A stretch of 64,000 bases of DNA, taken from contig VWZL01000315.1 in assembly GCA_013396915.1 (NCBI GenBank), positions 402,476-466,475 of the forward strand, given 5' to 3'. The DNA comes from Stercorarius parasiticus. Taxonomy: Eukaryota > Chordata > Aves > Charadriiformes > Stercorariidae. The notes under the pieces are model-generated. The model did not search any database. It was not told where the DNA came from and saw only the letters and a list, made by a program, of their open reading frames with translations. Positions 13,350-25,445 of the stretch are shown here, piece by piece. Each line of letters starts with the position of its first letter. Position 1 is the first letter of the stretch. The translations under genes and the position numbers were made by a program.

Positions 13350-15862
13350 GCTGTGATTAGCAGCTGCAGATTTACTTTGATTTCCCTCTGTTGAGGACCT
13401 GGCCTTTCAGAGTTAGTTCCTGTACACAGGGCCTTGGAAAATCACCACATCAGGCTGGTTGCAGAAGCAGCGTAACAGATAGTGCTGAGGCACACCAGTG
13501 GGACAGGGTGCAACCTGGAGAGCCAGAGTCCACCGGTATGCTGGTCATCTGCCCCCTGTCAGGGGGAGTGAAGCCCTGGTGGACTGAGGGAATTCAGATC
13601 AGCTTGTTGGTTGTTTGGGTTTGGGTCTTGTTTCTGTTTTTTGGGGTTTTTTTTTCAAAGGAACTTATGCATCATGAAGAAAAGTAGTAGTAGAGCTTTT
13701 CAGAGGTAAAAAGACACACAGACGTGTACAAGTACGCTGAGCTTCCCTTGCATGGCCTGATCTCCAAGTGAGCAGAATTTATCAGCTTGGAGTGGGGGAA
13801 CAACAAACAACACCAAGTACAGAGGGGACTTTTATCAGTAACTGGTAAGTGAATGGAAGGGACCCCAGACACCCACCCTGCAATGTAGTTGTGACAGGTT
13901 GCTACCAAACACGAAGACACGCCTTTCTAAAGGTCACTTTTTGAAAATTAATACCATCAAGAGATTATTTTCTTGGAGACTAATTTAAGTTTTTCTGTAA
14001 AATTACATTCAAGAGCTGCAAAAACTCTGTAAATCTTAAAACTGGGCCAAAGCCCTCTGACACCCTTCTTGTGTGTACACAAGGCTGTTTGGAAGGAGAG
14101 GACTGGGGTGCAGCTGGTAGGTGCAGCTCTGCTTCTGCAGGACCACAAGTGGGCAAGGATGGATTGCCACCAAAGAGGAGCGCAGATGGGATCATCTTTG
14201 CCAAGCAGAGCCGATTCACCCAAAAGCTCTTGCTTCAGGGATACATTTTTTTATCAAAAGTAGAGAAGGTCTGCAAAGAGAGTGAGGGAGAAAGCATCCC
14301 CAGAGCCCTGTGCCTGTGGTTTGGACATGTTTGGACAGGACAGAGCTTTCTTGGCATCCTTGCTAGTGCCTCACTGTGCCTTTGCAGCCAGGATGTGCGG
14401 TTCAGCTGCCACCCATGCCGCAGCAAGCCAACCACTAGCCATCAAGAGGACACCTGCAAAGCTCCCAAGGCACTGCTGAGGCACCATCCATGGTGGAAGT
14501 ATCCTTGTTTTCCAGAGGGGCTGGGGATAAATCTTTTCTCACAAAAGCTAGCCAGGCCATGCAGAAGTAAACAGATAGAGGCTAAAACATCTTAGGGAGG
14601 AAGATGCTGCTGGCTTCTCACGTCTGCAGTAGCAGGGCTGACTGTCAGCATGGGAGCCTGAACTGTGGGACCCCACCACAGAGGGGACTTCAGACAGCAT
14701 GGGCATGGGCAAAGTTCAGGCCGAATGTATTCCCAGGCTGGCACCTGCCCCTCATGGAGAGAGGTTTTGGTGGGTACCAGCTGTGGGTTTGGACAATGCT
14801 TTGGTGCTGGGTTGGAGGGTGCATTAACACTGGGCATGCGTCCCTGCCACTGGGATGGGAAACGCCAGGGCGGTGTCAGCTTTCCACATGCTCTTTTTCA
14901 CCCTGCTGTCACCCTGCACTACTTCACAAACATTTTCCTCTCTCTTCAAGCACTGAAAATTAAGAGGGGGGAGATGATGTTGGTATAGTGTACATGAGTC
15001 ACACTGATCTCCAAAGAGTTGGATGAGGCAAACACCCCAGGAGAGGGGGTGGGATTTTAAGGAAGATCCTGTTTTGTGTTTTGCCATGATGAGGCATTTT
15101 TAGCACATAAAAGGCCACCCTGGGAAAAAAAAAGAATCAAACCCAATTGCTGAACTGCAGTAAAAATGAGCTTGCGTTCCTGTTAGGGATGATGCAGTCC
15201 CAGGACACTGTGCTGACAAACTTATTTTGACTCCTTACTTCAGGAAGAACCAAAAAAAGATAATTTCTCACCTATATTGCAACAGTGCCACCCACCCCGG
15301 AGGGGAGTAGTTTCTGTGATGTAATCCCACAATCATCTTTAAAATATTACTGTCATTCTAACCAACGACTTGCTGAAATGCTGCACACGCATCAGGGCAG
15401 CAGTGTGTAGTTTTCCTCATTTATTGTACAAATCAGGACTGTGGTACCTGCAGCTGGTGTGTGCTGCTGCCCAGGGTAACAGGAGATGCTCAGGTGGGGC
15501 GGGGAGAGAAGCCAAATAGATGAGGGTGGGATTTTCACGAGCAATTTGTGTTGGCCGGTCTCTTGTGCCTTTGAAGTCAGGGGAAAGCCTTGTTGGGAGG
15601 GGAGAGGTAGGCAAACACTCAGGACTTTGGAAAATCTGACCCTAAAAAGACAGATAAAGGTGCTGATTCACTAAGGTATCAGTGCAAGATTTACTGATGT
15701 TTAATGCTAGTTCAAAAACGTACCCGCAGGAATCCTTCAAGGTCAAGGACTTAGAGCTGACAGTCGTGTAGGTTTGGGTTTTCTTGCGGTAGAAGTTAAT
15801 TTTGAATGGTTAAAAGCAGGTATTTTCACTCTTGAATAGGTTATATATGTAAAGTGAGTAGG
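13350..15862. other. Gene-free sequence upstream of a CR1 element
   Basis: No gene is recognisable. A GT-rich patch lies at 13596-13657. The longest frame (174 codons, plus, 14071-14595) has no domain and competes with frames on both strands. The segment ends at the 5' truncation point of the CR1 element. Confidence 0.55.
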
Positions 15863-16430
15863 ACTAAGTGATCGTCCCCCTGTACTTGGCACTGGTGAGG
15901 CCCCACCTCGAGTACTGTGTCCAGTTTTGGGCCCGTCACCACAAAAAAGACACTGAGGTGCTGGAGCAGGTCCAGAGAAGGGCAACGAAGCTGGTGAGGG
16001 GTTTGGAGAATAAGTCTTATGATGAGCTTCTGAGATAGCTGGTGTTGTTCAGCCTGGAGAAAAGGAGGCTGAGGGGAGACCTTACCACTCTCTACAGCTA
16101 CCTGAAAGGAGGTTGTAGAGAGGTGGGGGTCAGTCTCTTCCTCCAACTAACAGGCAGTAGGACAAGAGGAAACGGCCTCAAGTTGAGCCAGGGGAGGTTT
16201 AGACTGGATATCATGAAAAATTTTTACAGTGAAAGGGTTATTAAACATTGGAACAGGCTGCCCAGGGAAGATGTTGAGGCACCATCGCTGGAGGTATTTA
16301 AAAGATGGGTAGACATAGTGCTTAGACATATGGTTTAGTGATGATTTTTCTCAGAGTTAAGTTGATGGTTGGACTAGATGATCTGAAACATCCCTTCCAA
16401 CTGAGGCAATTCCATGATTCTATGGTTCTA
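15863..16430 (+). mobile_element. 5'-truncated CR1 LINE, 3' end of ORF2
   Basis: CR1 is a non-LTR retrotransposon that copies itself by target-primed reverse transcription and is usually 5'-truncated on insertion. The homology starts at about AAGTGATCGTCCCC and runs for some 570 bases. Read on the plus strand it encodes the region after the polymerase fingers and palm. Typical CR1 blocks are visible, including [61 protein letters not shown] and [20 protein letters not shown]. An in-frame TAG at 16036-16038 breaks ORF2. The frame then stays open to the terminal TAG at 16336-16338. A short 3' UTR follows and ends in an imperfect ATTCTATG repeat (to 16430), the usual CR1 tail. The copy is dead: no endonuclease or catalytic motifs are present. 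Its good preservation suggests it is younger than the CR1 at 52-55 kb. Confidence 0.95.
16042..16338 (+). pseudogene. CR1 ORF2 C-terminal remnant
   Basis: This is the longest intact stretch of the CR1 reading frame, about 98 codons from just after the in-frame TAG to the natural stop. It holds the [13 protein letters not shown] block, the [14 protein letters not shown] block and the WNRLPRE block that end bird CR1 ORF2 proteins. It has no ATG at its start (the frame opens with GTG), so it is a relic inside the element and not a gene. Confidence 0.9.
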
Positions 16431-17984
16431 AATATACTTACCTATGTACTTACCTATATGGATAGATAAATATAGGCAGCTGACGGGGCAATCATTTGGA
16501 AATAACCCATATCGCAAAATCTCTCTCTGCAATTACATCCCATTTCACACCTGCCTTAGCGTTGGTGTCTCTTTGAAGTGCCCTTGTGGTCGCAGTTCAT
16601 CTACCGCGCACCTTTTTATTTGAACTGCACAAATAGTTTTAAAAAAAATCCTATCCTTTACTCTGTGGAAAATGTGGGTTCCAATTGCCTGCTCATTTTC
16701 ACAGGACATGCATGTGTTCCTCAGACTCTCATTTATTTTCACCAGGATATATGCACATTTTCACTTTTTCATGAAGTAGGGCCTTGGTATGCTGGTAGGT
16801 GAGGCTGTGGAATCAGTCCATGATAAATCACACAGCTGTGAGTTATTTGAGTTCTCTATTTATAAAAAGTACTTAAACACAGGCTCTTACTTGCTCTGCC
16901 AAATAAAAATAAGTCAAAAATACAGGCTTGGGCAGCATCAAACTTCGCAAATTTGAGCTGAATTCAGCGACCAGATTTAGGTGAGGTAAAAAAAAGCAAG
17001 AGACACATTTCTAGAGCATCAAAATGCATTGTTTCGGCACTTCTGAAGTGAAACTCTTAAGTTTTCATCTCAATTACTTGTTCATTTAAAACGATCTTTT
17101 TGTTGTTGTTTTAACGGTTTGGTTTTTTGGTTTTCCTTTGTTTCTTACTACAAAGTGCAAGTAACCTGAAACAAAACATCCCCTCCACCCCAAACATTTA
17201 GTTTTGGCTCCAGAGAATCTTTTGAGAGCAATCCAAAATAAAACACACTGCTCTTTGATTTGCCAAGAATCAAGACATTTTCACTGTGGGACAACGTATT
17301 TTCTTAAATCCTTGTTGTTTGCCCTTTTCAGTTCAGTCACTAAACAGAAAACTCCATTACCCAGACAGCACTACATTTCATACCCAGGCAGGTGAGAATC
17401 GCTGCACAAGTGGAGAATTAGGTTGCTTGCAGGCGCTGTACCCTCTGGTGCTGAACTTCAAATGAACAGGTTTTAGAGTAATATATAACACAATAAAAGT
17501 ATTAAAATAAACATATCTGCCATGGGGTTTGGTCTTTGTCCAAGAATGGGAGTATGACTTGTTCTATAGAGCTCATGTTTTTCCTCCTTTTCATTCAGGT
17601 TTGGACATGAAGTTGCATACTCTTTTTTTTTTTTGCTTTTGCTTTTTTTTATCCTTACTAATAATTGGACCACACAGTCTCCTGTCAACAGAGCACTTAC
17701 TGTCACCCTTCAACATCTTGGACCTATTGTGTACAGTTCACACATTAAGGCACTTTGTAAAATTGCTGTCCAAGAAGAAACAAGTACATACACTTAATAA
17801 ATTGAGATTCCCAGCAGTAGCTTTCCCTTACAGGAAAAAAAATAAAATTATCTCTGTAGGATTAGATCACACTCTGACACTAACTCCTTCAAATAGGGTA
17901 AGGAAAACCCATGAATTACCCATTCTCTTTCTTCTGTTCAGTGACTTACAGACTTCTGTGGCTTAAAAACACACATGTATAACT
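16431..17984. other. Gene-free sequence downstream of CR1
   Basis: AT-rich sequence with several T-rich runs, for example near 17620-17650. A 145-codon frame at 17529-17966 is a translation of T-rich DNA and has no domain. No repeat family is recognisable. Confidence 0.55.
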
Positions 17985-18007
17985 GTATATATATATATAT
18001 GTATGTA
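17985..18007. repeat. (TA)n microsatellite
   Basis: A run of alternating TA, about seven units, flanked by GTA words. It is a simple-sequence repeat that is likely to vary in length. Confidence 0.9.
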
Positions 18008-18434
18008 CTTACAAGAACACTCCTCATGCATAATAAGAGGTTAAACACCAATAAATTAAAAATTATTTCACATAGAGAATTGCCTTGGTACTGTACATTT
18101 TTGGCCTGCCACACCTAGCTATTTAACATAGCACATAACTGGAGAAAATACTGAGCTCAATAGTTTACTTCCAGCCCTGCTAAATAATGATGCAATTTGT
18201 GTCTGCCCTCATTCTTTTCCAAGGTTCAGACTATGACTGACTAGCAGCCAGTTACCCTGGAAAACCTCACCGACAAACAAACACTCGCAGCCTTGAAAGA
18301 CCAAGAGGCTGAAGAGAGACTCTGCAGTCGGGCTGACTGCTGAATACAAGTGGGTGGTATAAACATAAAAGGGATGGCATTAGATTAGAGCTCTTACTTT
18401 GATCTCCGTACAATAACAATAAAATAGTCATAAA

Positions 18435-18575
18435 GGACTTTCACTCGGTGGATCTCAAAGCACTAGACAAAACGTTAATAGGCTTCACAACTCCCCTGTG
18501 AGGCAGATATTATCGCCTTCGTTTTACCAAACAATAAACTGAGCCCAAAAGGTCTGCGATGGCTTGCATGAGGCG
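18435..18575 (-). mobile_element. MIR-type CORE-SINE fragment
   Basis: On the plus strand the order is GGATCTCAAAGCACT, then CTTCACAACTCCCCTGTGAGG, then ATTATCGCCTTCGTTTTACC, then AAACTGAGCCCAAAAGGT. This is the reverse complement of the 3' half of a MIR element as found in amniotes: the canonical order is CTCACAA..CCCTGTGAGG, CCCATTTTAC, AAACTGAGGC. The tRNA-derived head is missing. Several small gaps and substitutions show great age. MIRs were moved by L2-type LINEs and have long been inactive. The identification rests on the ordered match to the known family pattern. Confidence 0.75.
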
Positions 18576-19865
18576 TGCAGGCAGCCCATCCTCGTCCCTC
18601 TCAACAGGGATATGGCCCTGCCAGACACCCAAAAAGGGGCTACCGTGGTCATGGCTTTCTGGTCTTCCCCTGTTTGACCATTGCGTCTGGCAGCCCCATC
18701 CTTGCTTGCTCAGTGACAGCCCAATTTCACCGCTCTGCGCCCATTTGCTCTGCTTTGGGTGAGGGCATCAGTGTTTCTCACTTCTACTTGTTAGCGTTTG
18801 GAGCATTCGAGTCTCCCCTGGTCTTTATTTTGTTTAATTTTCTCCTGTCTTTCGTATGCATGCCCTCATGGTGTTCTTGGCAGGTCTCTCAGATGCCCAA
18901 GTCAGAGCTTGTGGATCTGATGCCCTTGCAGTGTTGGAACTGGTACAATACCAAAAAACCAAGAGGGAAGTGCTCTGATGGGAGGGCTGAGGATGCCACC
19001 CTTGGTCCCTCAGGCTGCCTACGCCAGCCAGCCACCCCTGCTTCTCACCAGGGTGCTCAGGAGAAGCGCTGCCCTTCCTCACATGCCCTGAGGAACCCCT
19101 CACCCCTACAGTTATGGCCACTGCCAGCCCCAGACCATGAGTCACAGTGAAGAATATGTTGTAGTTTGTTGTCTTGGACAGCATTCATCTGGTGTGAGAT
19201 GCGGATCTGACCACACAGATTAGGATTAGTCTCACCCTCCTCTTGCTGTGTTCACACTTGCTGTTGCCCATGGATATTGGGCTCCCTGTCCCCCTTCAAG
19301 CCGCTAGAAAATCGGCTCCCATCCTAAAAGTCTGGTTGCCTGCTGCAGAATTACCATAAAGCTCCTTTTTCCCAGACATGTCCGCTTTTTCTTCCCTCCA
19401 GGCTCGATCCAGGTGGAGTTTGAGCTGCAGCTCCTGTCTGGATTTTGGAAACCACTGCCAGGAGCCCAGGCGGCTCCATGAGGAAGCGAAGAGGCAGGTT
19501 TGGCCAGCTGAGGCAGCCCCAGGGCAGCCAGCAGCCTGTGGCCCATGGGATGGGGCTGAACCCTGCACATGCCCAGGGGTCCCAGGGGTTGCTGGTGGGA
19601 CTCCCTGATGGGGAAAGGGGTCAAAAGGAGAAGAGCCCTCCAGTGGAAGGGGCTGAGGGCTGGGAGCCAAGAACGAGCATCACATCAAGGGGCAGGAGCA
19701 TGAATTAGTGCTTGCACTTGTCTCCGTTAGCACAGAGAGAATGGGATTAATTATATTAATTTTAATCATCTGCTGTGTTTTAGGCCAGATGGGAGACAGG
19801 AGAGACTTCAGGCATGGGGAGAACTTGGAGCCAGGGAGGTGGGCTCCAGTACAGAAAGCGGGCAC
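18576..19865. other. Gene-free sequence becoming G-rich
   Basis: No gene is recognisable. Frames of 191 codons (plus, 18575-19150) and 124 codons (minus, 19296-19670) have no domains. G and C rise from about 19.4 kb, with many GGG runs on the plus strand. Confidence 0.5.
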
Positions 19866-19891
19866 GGGGAGCTGGGGGAAGAGGGTTTGGG
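19866..19891 (+). other. G-quadruplex candidate
   Basis: Four G tracts of 4, 5, 3 and 3 are separated by loops of 4, 4 and 3 bases, which satisfies the usual G3+N1-7 rule. They sit in a G-rich stretch (about 19.8-20.2 kb) that contains further GGGG runs near 19924-19947. The base pattern is certain. Folding in cells is inference. Confidence 0.6.
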
Positions 19892-22764
19892 AGCAGGGAG
19901 TCAGGGAAAGGTGCTAGAGCCATGGGGAAGGATTTTGGGGTGGGGTGGAGGTGCTGGTGTTAAGGGACGCTTGGGCAGCTCTGAAGCAGGGAAGCTGCAA
20001 AGGGCTGGAGGCTCTGCCGGGATAGGGCAGGGACTTCCCATGTGTGAGATTGGAGGTAAGGGCAATGGATGTGGAAGGATGCTTGGGAAGCCTCAGCCAG
20101 GCACAGTGCCGGAGGAGCTCTGGGAAGAGAGGGCTGAGAGGGATAAATACTCAGGGCAGGCAGGGGCTGCCAGCCTTTGGGGCAGCCGGGTTGGGGTTAT
20201 ATACATATACAAGGAGTCCCTGTTTTGATACCTGGGATACCCATCCTACTCCCATCCCTTTCTCTCCCACCTCGTTGGAAATGCGGCAGTCCTACCTTGC
20301 CATGGGAGCACTTTGCAATACTGTCACGATTGTAGTTAAGTAATAATATTAGGGGAAGTCACCAGCAGCGGGGCCTGGCCTTTCTGCCTTAAGAAATAAC
20401 TATCTGAAAGGTGTAGAAAATTGTCCATTGTACACTATTACAGTAAGACCTTTTAACCTTTTTATCCCGCGGAATCAACTCACAGAACCCACATGACCCA
20501 TCATCCTGCAGCCCGGTGTATCTGCCACCCATATGCTCCAGCGCAGATCTGATTTTCCTGAAGCATCCACCGACAGTAGTGTTTACCTCCTTCATGCTCA
20601 CCATCCCCAAAAAACATGTTCAGGCACAAAGTCAGGATTGTCTTTTCATGCTATGATTTCTAGTAGGGCTGTGTAGGATATGTTTGCTTTTTTTTATTCC
20701 ATGGGAAATTTCCAAGATTTTGAATCAGTAAAAAAAAATATAAAAAAATCCACTGATGTCAGGACAAATAGTTAAAATATCAAGTATCTTTTTGAAATTT
20801 AAAAAAAAAAAGCAAACCAAACACAATCAGGTTTCATTTAATGACCTTGAAACATTTTTTCATTTTGATTTCAGCTTTTTAAAATGCTGCTTATTTATAT
20901 TATAAAATGAAAAGTGCTTTTAAAGAGAACCTTCTCCCCCCCCCAAAAAAAATTCCTTTGAAAGTTCAAAGGAAGATATTTATCCGATTCCTGATTTTTC
21001 CAATAGCATTTTGAAGGACAGAAATTAGTCAAAGGCAACTCTGTCTTGAGAAATTTTTATTCAGCAGCTTTGACAAAATACTTTTTGTTGAAACATTCCC
21101 AAGCAACTCTTTTCTAGCTGTTGGTCAATGAGAGGATCTGCCCGTGAGCAGCAAAAGGAACTCGGCAGTGATCCACCCACTGCAGTTAAACACAGCGTAT
21201 GCATCCAACTCTTGCCTCTCCTGTTACCTTCAAAAAGCAATGGAGATCCTTTTGTGCACTTTGTTTAGAGGTGTGAAGTTTGATGAGCAAATACAGGGCT
21301 TTTTTTATTGTCATATCAGTACTTTGTTTGACAGATCACCCTGCTTTAGTTGACAGAAGGCTTCAAGCTACTTTGCTATTGCCTGAAAGCCAGAGGAGCT
21401 TGAGGAGTGAGTGGTCAAACTGGTCAAGCTCTTCAGGCTTCTGATCAGCATGACTGAGATGTAGTAGTGAAATGTGACATATTTTGCCCTTCAAATGAAA
21501 TTAAAGATGAAAGAGGTGTTCTGAATGAGCAGGCAAGGTTTTTATTGACTCCATATCATCCCATGAGTTTCAATACCAAAGTTGGGGTTGCAGTCTCAGT
21601 TACTCTGGAGTTAGATCCATCTTTATGGTTAATACAATTCACAATCCATCAGATTCAAACACTTTGAATTAATTAAAATGCCAAGCCAGCAGACATGCAA
21701 GGAAACACACAGGCAACTCACTCACCGTCCAGGAGGGATCTTATAAAATGCATTTGAGAGCATCAGAGTTAAGGTAACACCTAAGCAATGCTGTGACATG
21801 TACCTTTCTAGCCTCTTACATACGTGAATTCCCCCTTTTTATATACTGGTGTGCCCCTGCATGCATGCACGCGTTCACACACACGAGCCATTTTTATACA
21901 CACACATGAGACATTTTTATAAAATCTGATATTCAAATACAGGAACATTTCTTTTGGTTAATGCAGCTGGTGTATTTCACTGCACTTGGTATCTTTTTTT
22001 CACTGGACTGTGTCCCCCCACCCCCCAAAAAAAGAAACCAACACATCCTCAAAAGACTCCTGGTTTCCTGTCAGTAACCAGTATCTTCTTGACAGATTAC
22101 CCTAGGGAAAAAGAAAAAAAAAACCCAAACCTGACTCTCTCACAGAGTTCATGTTGCCCTCATTTACCTTTTGCATAACAAAAGCTCAGACTATAATTCT
22201 GAATAGATGTTTTGTGTAGTTGAACCAGGTGTCTTGCTTGGAAAGGCAGTACATTAAAAGTCAGCAAAATGCCAATTTGCTTTGTTTCAAAACATTTTGT
22301 TTCAATTGTTGCCAAGGCCTGGGGCTAAACACTACATTCTGTTTTAAGTGTCTCCGTTCTGCAGTCAGCGAGTTTTTAAGGTTTTTCTTGTTATTTATCA
22401 GAATACTCTAATGATAGTCTCACCTAATCCTATTGCTCTGGAAGAGGTTTTAAGAAGTAAAACCATAGCTGCATACAATCATGACTATGATAAACCAATG
22501 CCCACAAATAAGGTAATTTCTGTCCAATCAGTGAGCCTGGTAAAAGGAAAGATCAGAAATAAGTGTCTATATTAGAAAAATTTTGGTTCTTCTTTCATCA
22601 TGTCTGTGGAGTTCGTAAACCTGCAACTGCAGCGAGCAAGCTGTGCACCATAACCTCAGCTGCTGATTTATTTAATCAGACTTTAAACAAGTATCCTGTG
22701 ATTTTACATGTTTGTAAATCACTGCTTTAGCTGTGCCACGAGTCCATGCCTGCTCAGCCAAACA
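19892..22764. other. Gene-free, mostly AT-rich sequence
   Basis: After the G-rich stretch the sequence becomes AT-rich (20.6-21.1 kb) with several A runs. A perfect inverted repeat lies at 20953-20974 and a small tandem duplication at 21878-21921, both reported as findings. No gene or named repeat is recognisable. Confidence 0.55.
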
Positions 22765-22955
22765 CACTGAAGTTCAGGGGCTTAAGCACATACTTAAGTG
22801 CTTTGCTGAGCTGGGGCCGCACTAAGTGTGTTTTAAGTCCCACGTGCAAAACGTTTTTGCACGTGTCTAATTTTATGCACTCGAGTAGTCCCAGCAAATT
22901 TAATGGGCCTACTTATAGGTGTGAAGTCACTTGCGTGCAAGTGTCTGGATGACCA
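22765..22955. repeat. Ancient palindromic amniote repeat
   Basis: The left part reads CTTAAGCACATACTTAAGTG then CTTTGCTGAGCTGGGGCC. The centre is an 11-base inverted repeat with a 3-base spacer (CACGTGCAAAA / TTTTGCACGTG, 22841-22865). The right part has GAGTAGTCCCAGCAAATTTAATGGG followed by a GTGTGAAGTCACTTGCGTGCAAGTG stretch. These words, in this order, are those of an old palindromic repeat shared by birds, turtles and crocodilians (TTAAGCACATGCTTAAG, AGTAGTCCCATTGA..TCAATGGGACTACT). The structure suggests a non-autonomous DNA transposon. The family name is not certain, and the link to other genomes is from memory. Confidence 0.6.
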
Positions 22956-25318
22956 TGGCCTAGCATTAAGCTGCTCTGTCTTGAGCTGTAGTAGGACATC
23001 TCCAAGCAAAAGCTTGTTCTCCTTAAGCCTTACCTAGGACAGAGCAGAGGTCCTTTAAGCTCACTATCCTGCTTTTAGCAATGGTCAGTAGTGGACACCT
23101 AGGGAAAATGAACAAGAACCATAGTGGGCATGCAAGGATATGTCTTCATGTATCTCCTTACTCCTCCCCAGTTCTTTCCATCAGTGCTTTAGGGAGGTCC
23201 TGAGCTGAAGGTTGTATTTGCTCTGTTGTGTTTCATAGGCCCTAATGGCCCTTTTTTCCACTTAGACTTTGGCTTCCACATATCCAATGGCGGAAACTTC
23301 CACAGCTTAAAAGAAACATGTGGGAAAACGGCTGTGTGGAAAAAATCCTTCTTCTGGCATATCCCATACCTGCACCTGACTGTCCCCCAGCTCTCACGTG
23401 ATGGCAAGTTCCTCCTCCAGTCGCTTCTTCCTGATGTAACTGTGACTGCACATCCCCTTTCAGTTGTACCTTTCCTACTACCACCTCCCCAAATTATGGT
23501 TTGTTTAGTCTCTCTATGGATGCTCTTCCATAGTGTGCTCCACGCATCCTTCCTTCATCCTTTGACATCTGAGACGGGGCCACGAGGAACATTCAAGATA
23601 AAATGTGTCCTAATGATGTTTTCTGTTTTATTCCCGACTACTGTCTTAGCAGCAGTATTTTTTGTTTCATTGCTGCTGAGCACTGAGTTGACATTCAGAG
23701 AACTGCCCAAAATGACTCAATTTGGTGTATCTTAACATTTCTCACGTGAGAAAAACTGTGTGAATGCTATTGGCCTCAGTCTGACAGAAATGAGAGACTC
23801 TTTGAACTGCAGCTGAGTCATCTGTGTCCTGTGACTATTTTAAATATCATGATTAGGGTGCCACTGTTATCACTGGATTTGTGACAAAACTTTTGACTAG
23901 TCATGAATGAATAACTGAAAAAAATTCACAGATTTTCTTCTAAATTCAACAGCTAATTTCAGTTTGACTCAGTTTCTGACTTTTTTTTTCCCCCTTCTCT
24001 TTTTTTGGTAACACTTTTAAATTTCAGTTAATGCATTCAGCTGCAGAACTGATCTTTTCAGCTGTGCAGTGGTCAGTTAGTTACCCACATCATGCGGCAT
24101 TATTTCTGTGTCCTGGCTGGATTAACTCTCTAACAAATCAAAACAGCAAGTGTTGCAGTCAGAGGGATTCAAGCTATTCCTGCGGTCGTGGAAGGGGGTT
24201 GAGTAATATCCCACACAGCATGCTGTGCACTGTGGCTTGTATGTTCCTCTGCGATTCCCTATTTTGAATGACCATCAGTGTTGGTTGTTGAGAAATCTGA
24301 GTATGTTTTTGAAAAGTGAACAGGCACTTTTGCTGCAAATAATCTGGTCTCACCCTGAAGCAATGCAAGCCAGTAAGAAGGGTCCCCTGGATTTCTTCTG
24401 GGACTGAACTAGGCTGTCAGTGAGCAAAGTGGTGACGTGAAATTGAAAGAAGAAATAACAGAGACCAAGTCACTCACTCACCTTTACCTAGAGTTGACCC
24501 TAGTGCTCAGACCCACTCAAAGGCAGGCAAGTTAAGTGAAATAACACCCAGCGGCTTCAGCAGGGTTGGAGTTAACCCATCACCTCTGGAAGGTGACTGT
24601 CTGCTGCTTTGGAAGAGCCCACAGGTGAGAGCTGGGAGCATCGCACGGCTGCTCTGCGAGTCCCACAGCCTTTCTCACCCACAGTCTTTCCCAGCGTTAC
24701 CATGACTAATGCACCCCTTCAGCCCAGAGCTAGACTTTACTGCCACTCCAAAGAACCATTCAATTTAAATATACAAGGCAATTACGACATATTAAATATT
24801 GATTGTTTAAGAAGCACTTGGGAAAGGGTATTAAACAAAGTACACCCCTTCTATCTAACCGCCTTTATGAATATGAGAATTCAATATACTGTTGTACATT
24901 TATTACCACATTAAATATGACATGCACATGGCACTCTGCGTACCCTCGATGTAAAAGTATATGCTAATACTTTCTCTGACTACAACTGCCTAAGTGATAC
25001 ATGTTGTAGCTTGTTCAATTAAATACTAGATAACTCTAAAAGCTCCTTAACCTACAGCCCTCCAATACTTCCTGGTAGACTAGAAGAACCATTTAATAAT
25101 GTTAACGTGACAGCTGAATCGTCGGGCTGAAATCTAGACAGGATCAATTCCCAACCCCTGTACAGGATTTATATGTCAGGACACCAAGAAGAAGCAAGAT
25201 AGAAGATCCAAATTTTAAGGCTAGACTGGATGTACCAGATTGGAGAGCCTTTCATCTTGGCGAGGGCAGGGGGTACACAGAGCTCAACTGCCCCCACAGG
25301 AGTGAAGGAGCAACTGTC
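22956..25318. other. Gene-free sequence with a possible conserved block
   Basis: No gene is recognisable. A 169-codon frame at 23226-23735 has no domain. The stretch 24750-25040 is AT-rich, free of simple repeats and contains homeobox-like words, and may be a conserved non-coding element. This is unproven. Confidence 0.5.
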
Positions 25319-25379
25319 CCAGCCCAAAATGTTCTGCTATTTACTCAAATGATTAGGATCCTTCCACAGAAGAACGGAG

Positions 25380-25445
25380 AATTAGGTTCACGTTCCTACT
25401 CCAGGTCATGAATAGGTAGGATTTGAACCTGAATTTACTCATCTC
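25380..25445 (-). mobile_element. Possible SINE fragment with a Pol III B-box
   Basis: The plus strand carries CCAGGTCATGAATAGGTAGGATTTGAACCTGAATTTACTCATCTC. Its reverse complement contains GGTTCAAATCC at 25419-25429, a full match to the RNA polymerase III B-box of tRNA-derived SINEs. The surrounding words (AGGTCA..., GGATTTGAACCTGA) resemble the minus strand of a MIR. Only a short piece is recognisable, so this is tentative. Confidence 0.4.

Noticed and set aside
18575..19150. 191-codon open frame on the plus strand
   Set aside because: No recognisable domain. It begins at the edge of a MIR fragment and overlaps a 116-codon frame on the opposite strand.
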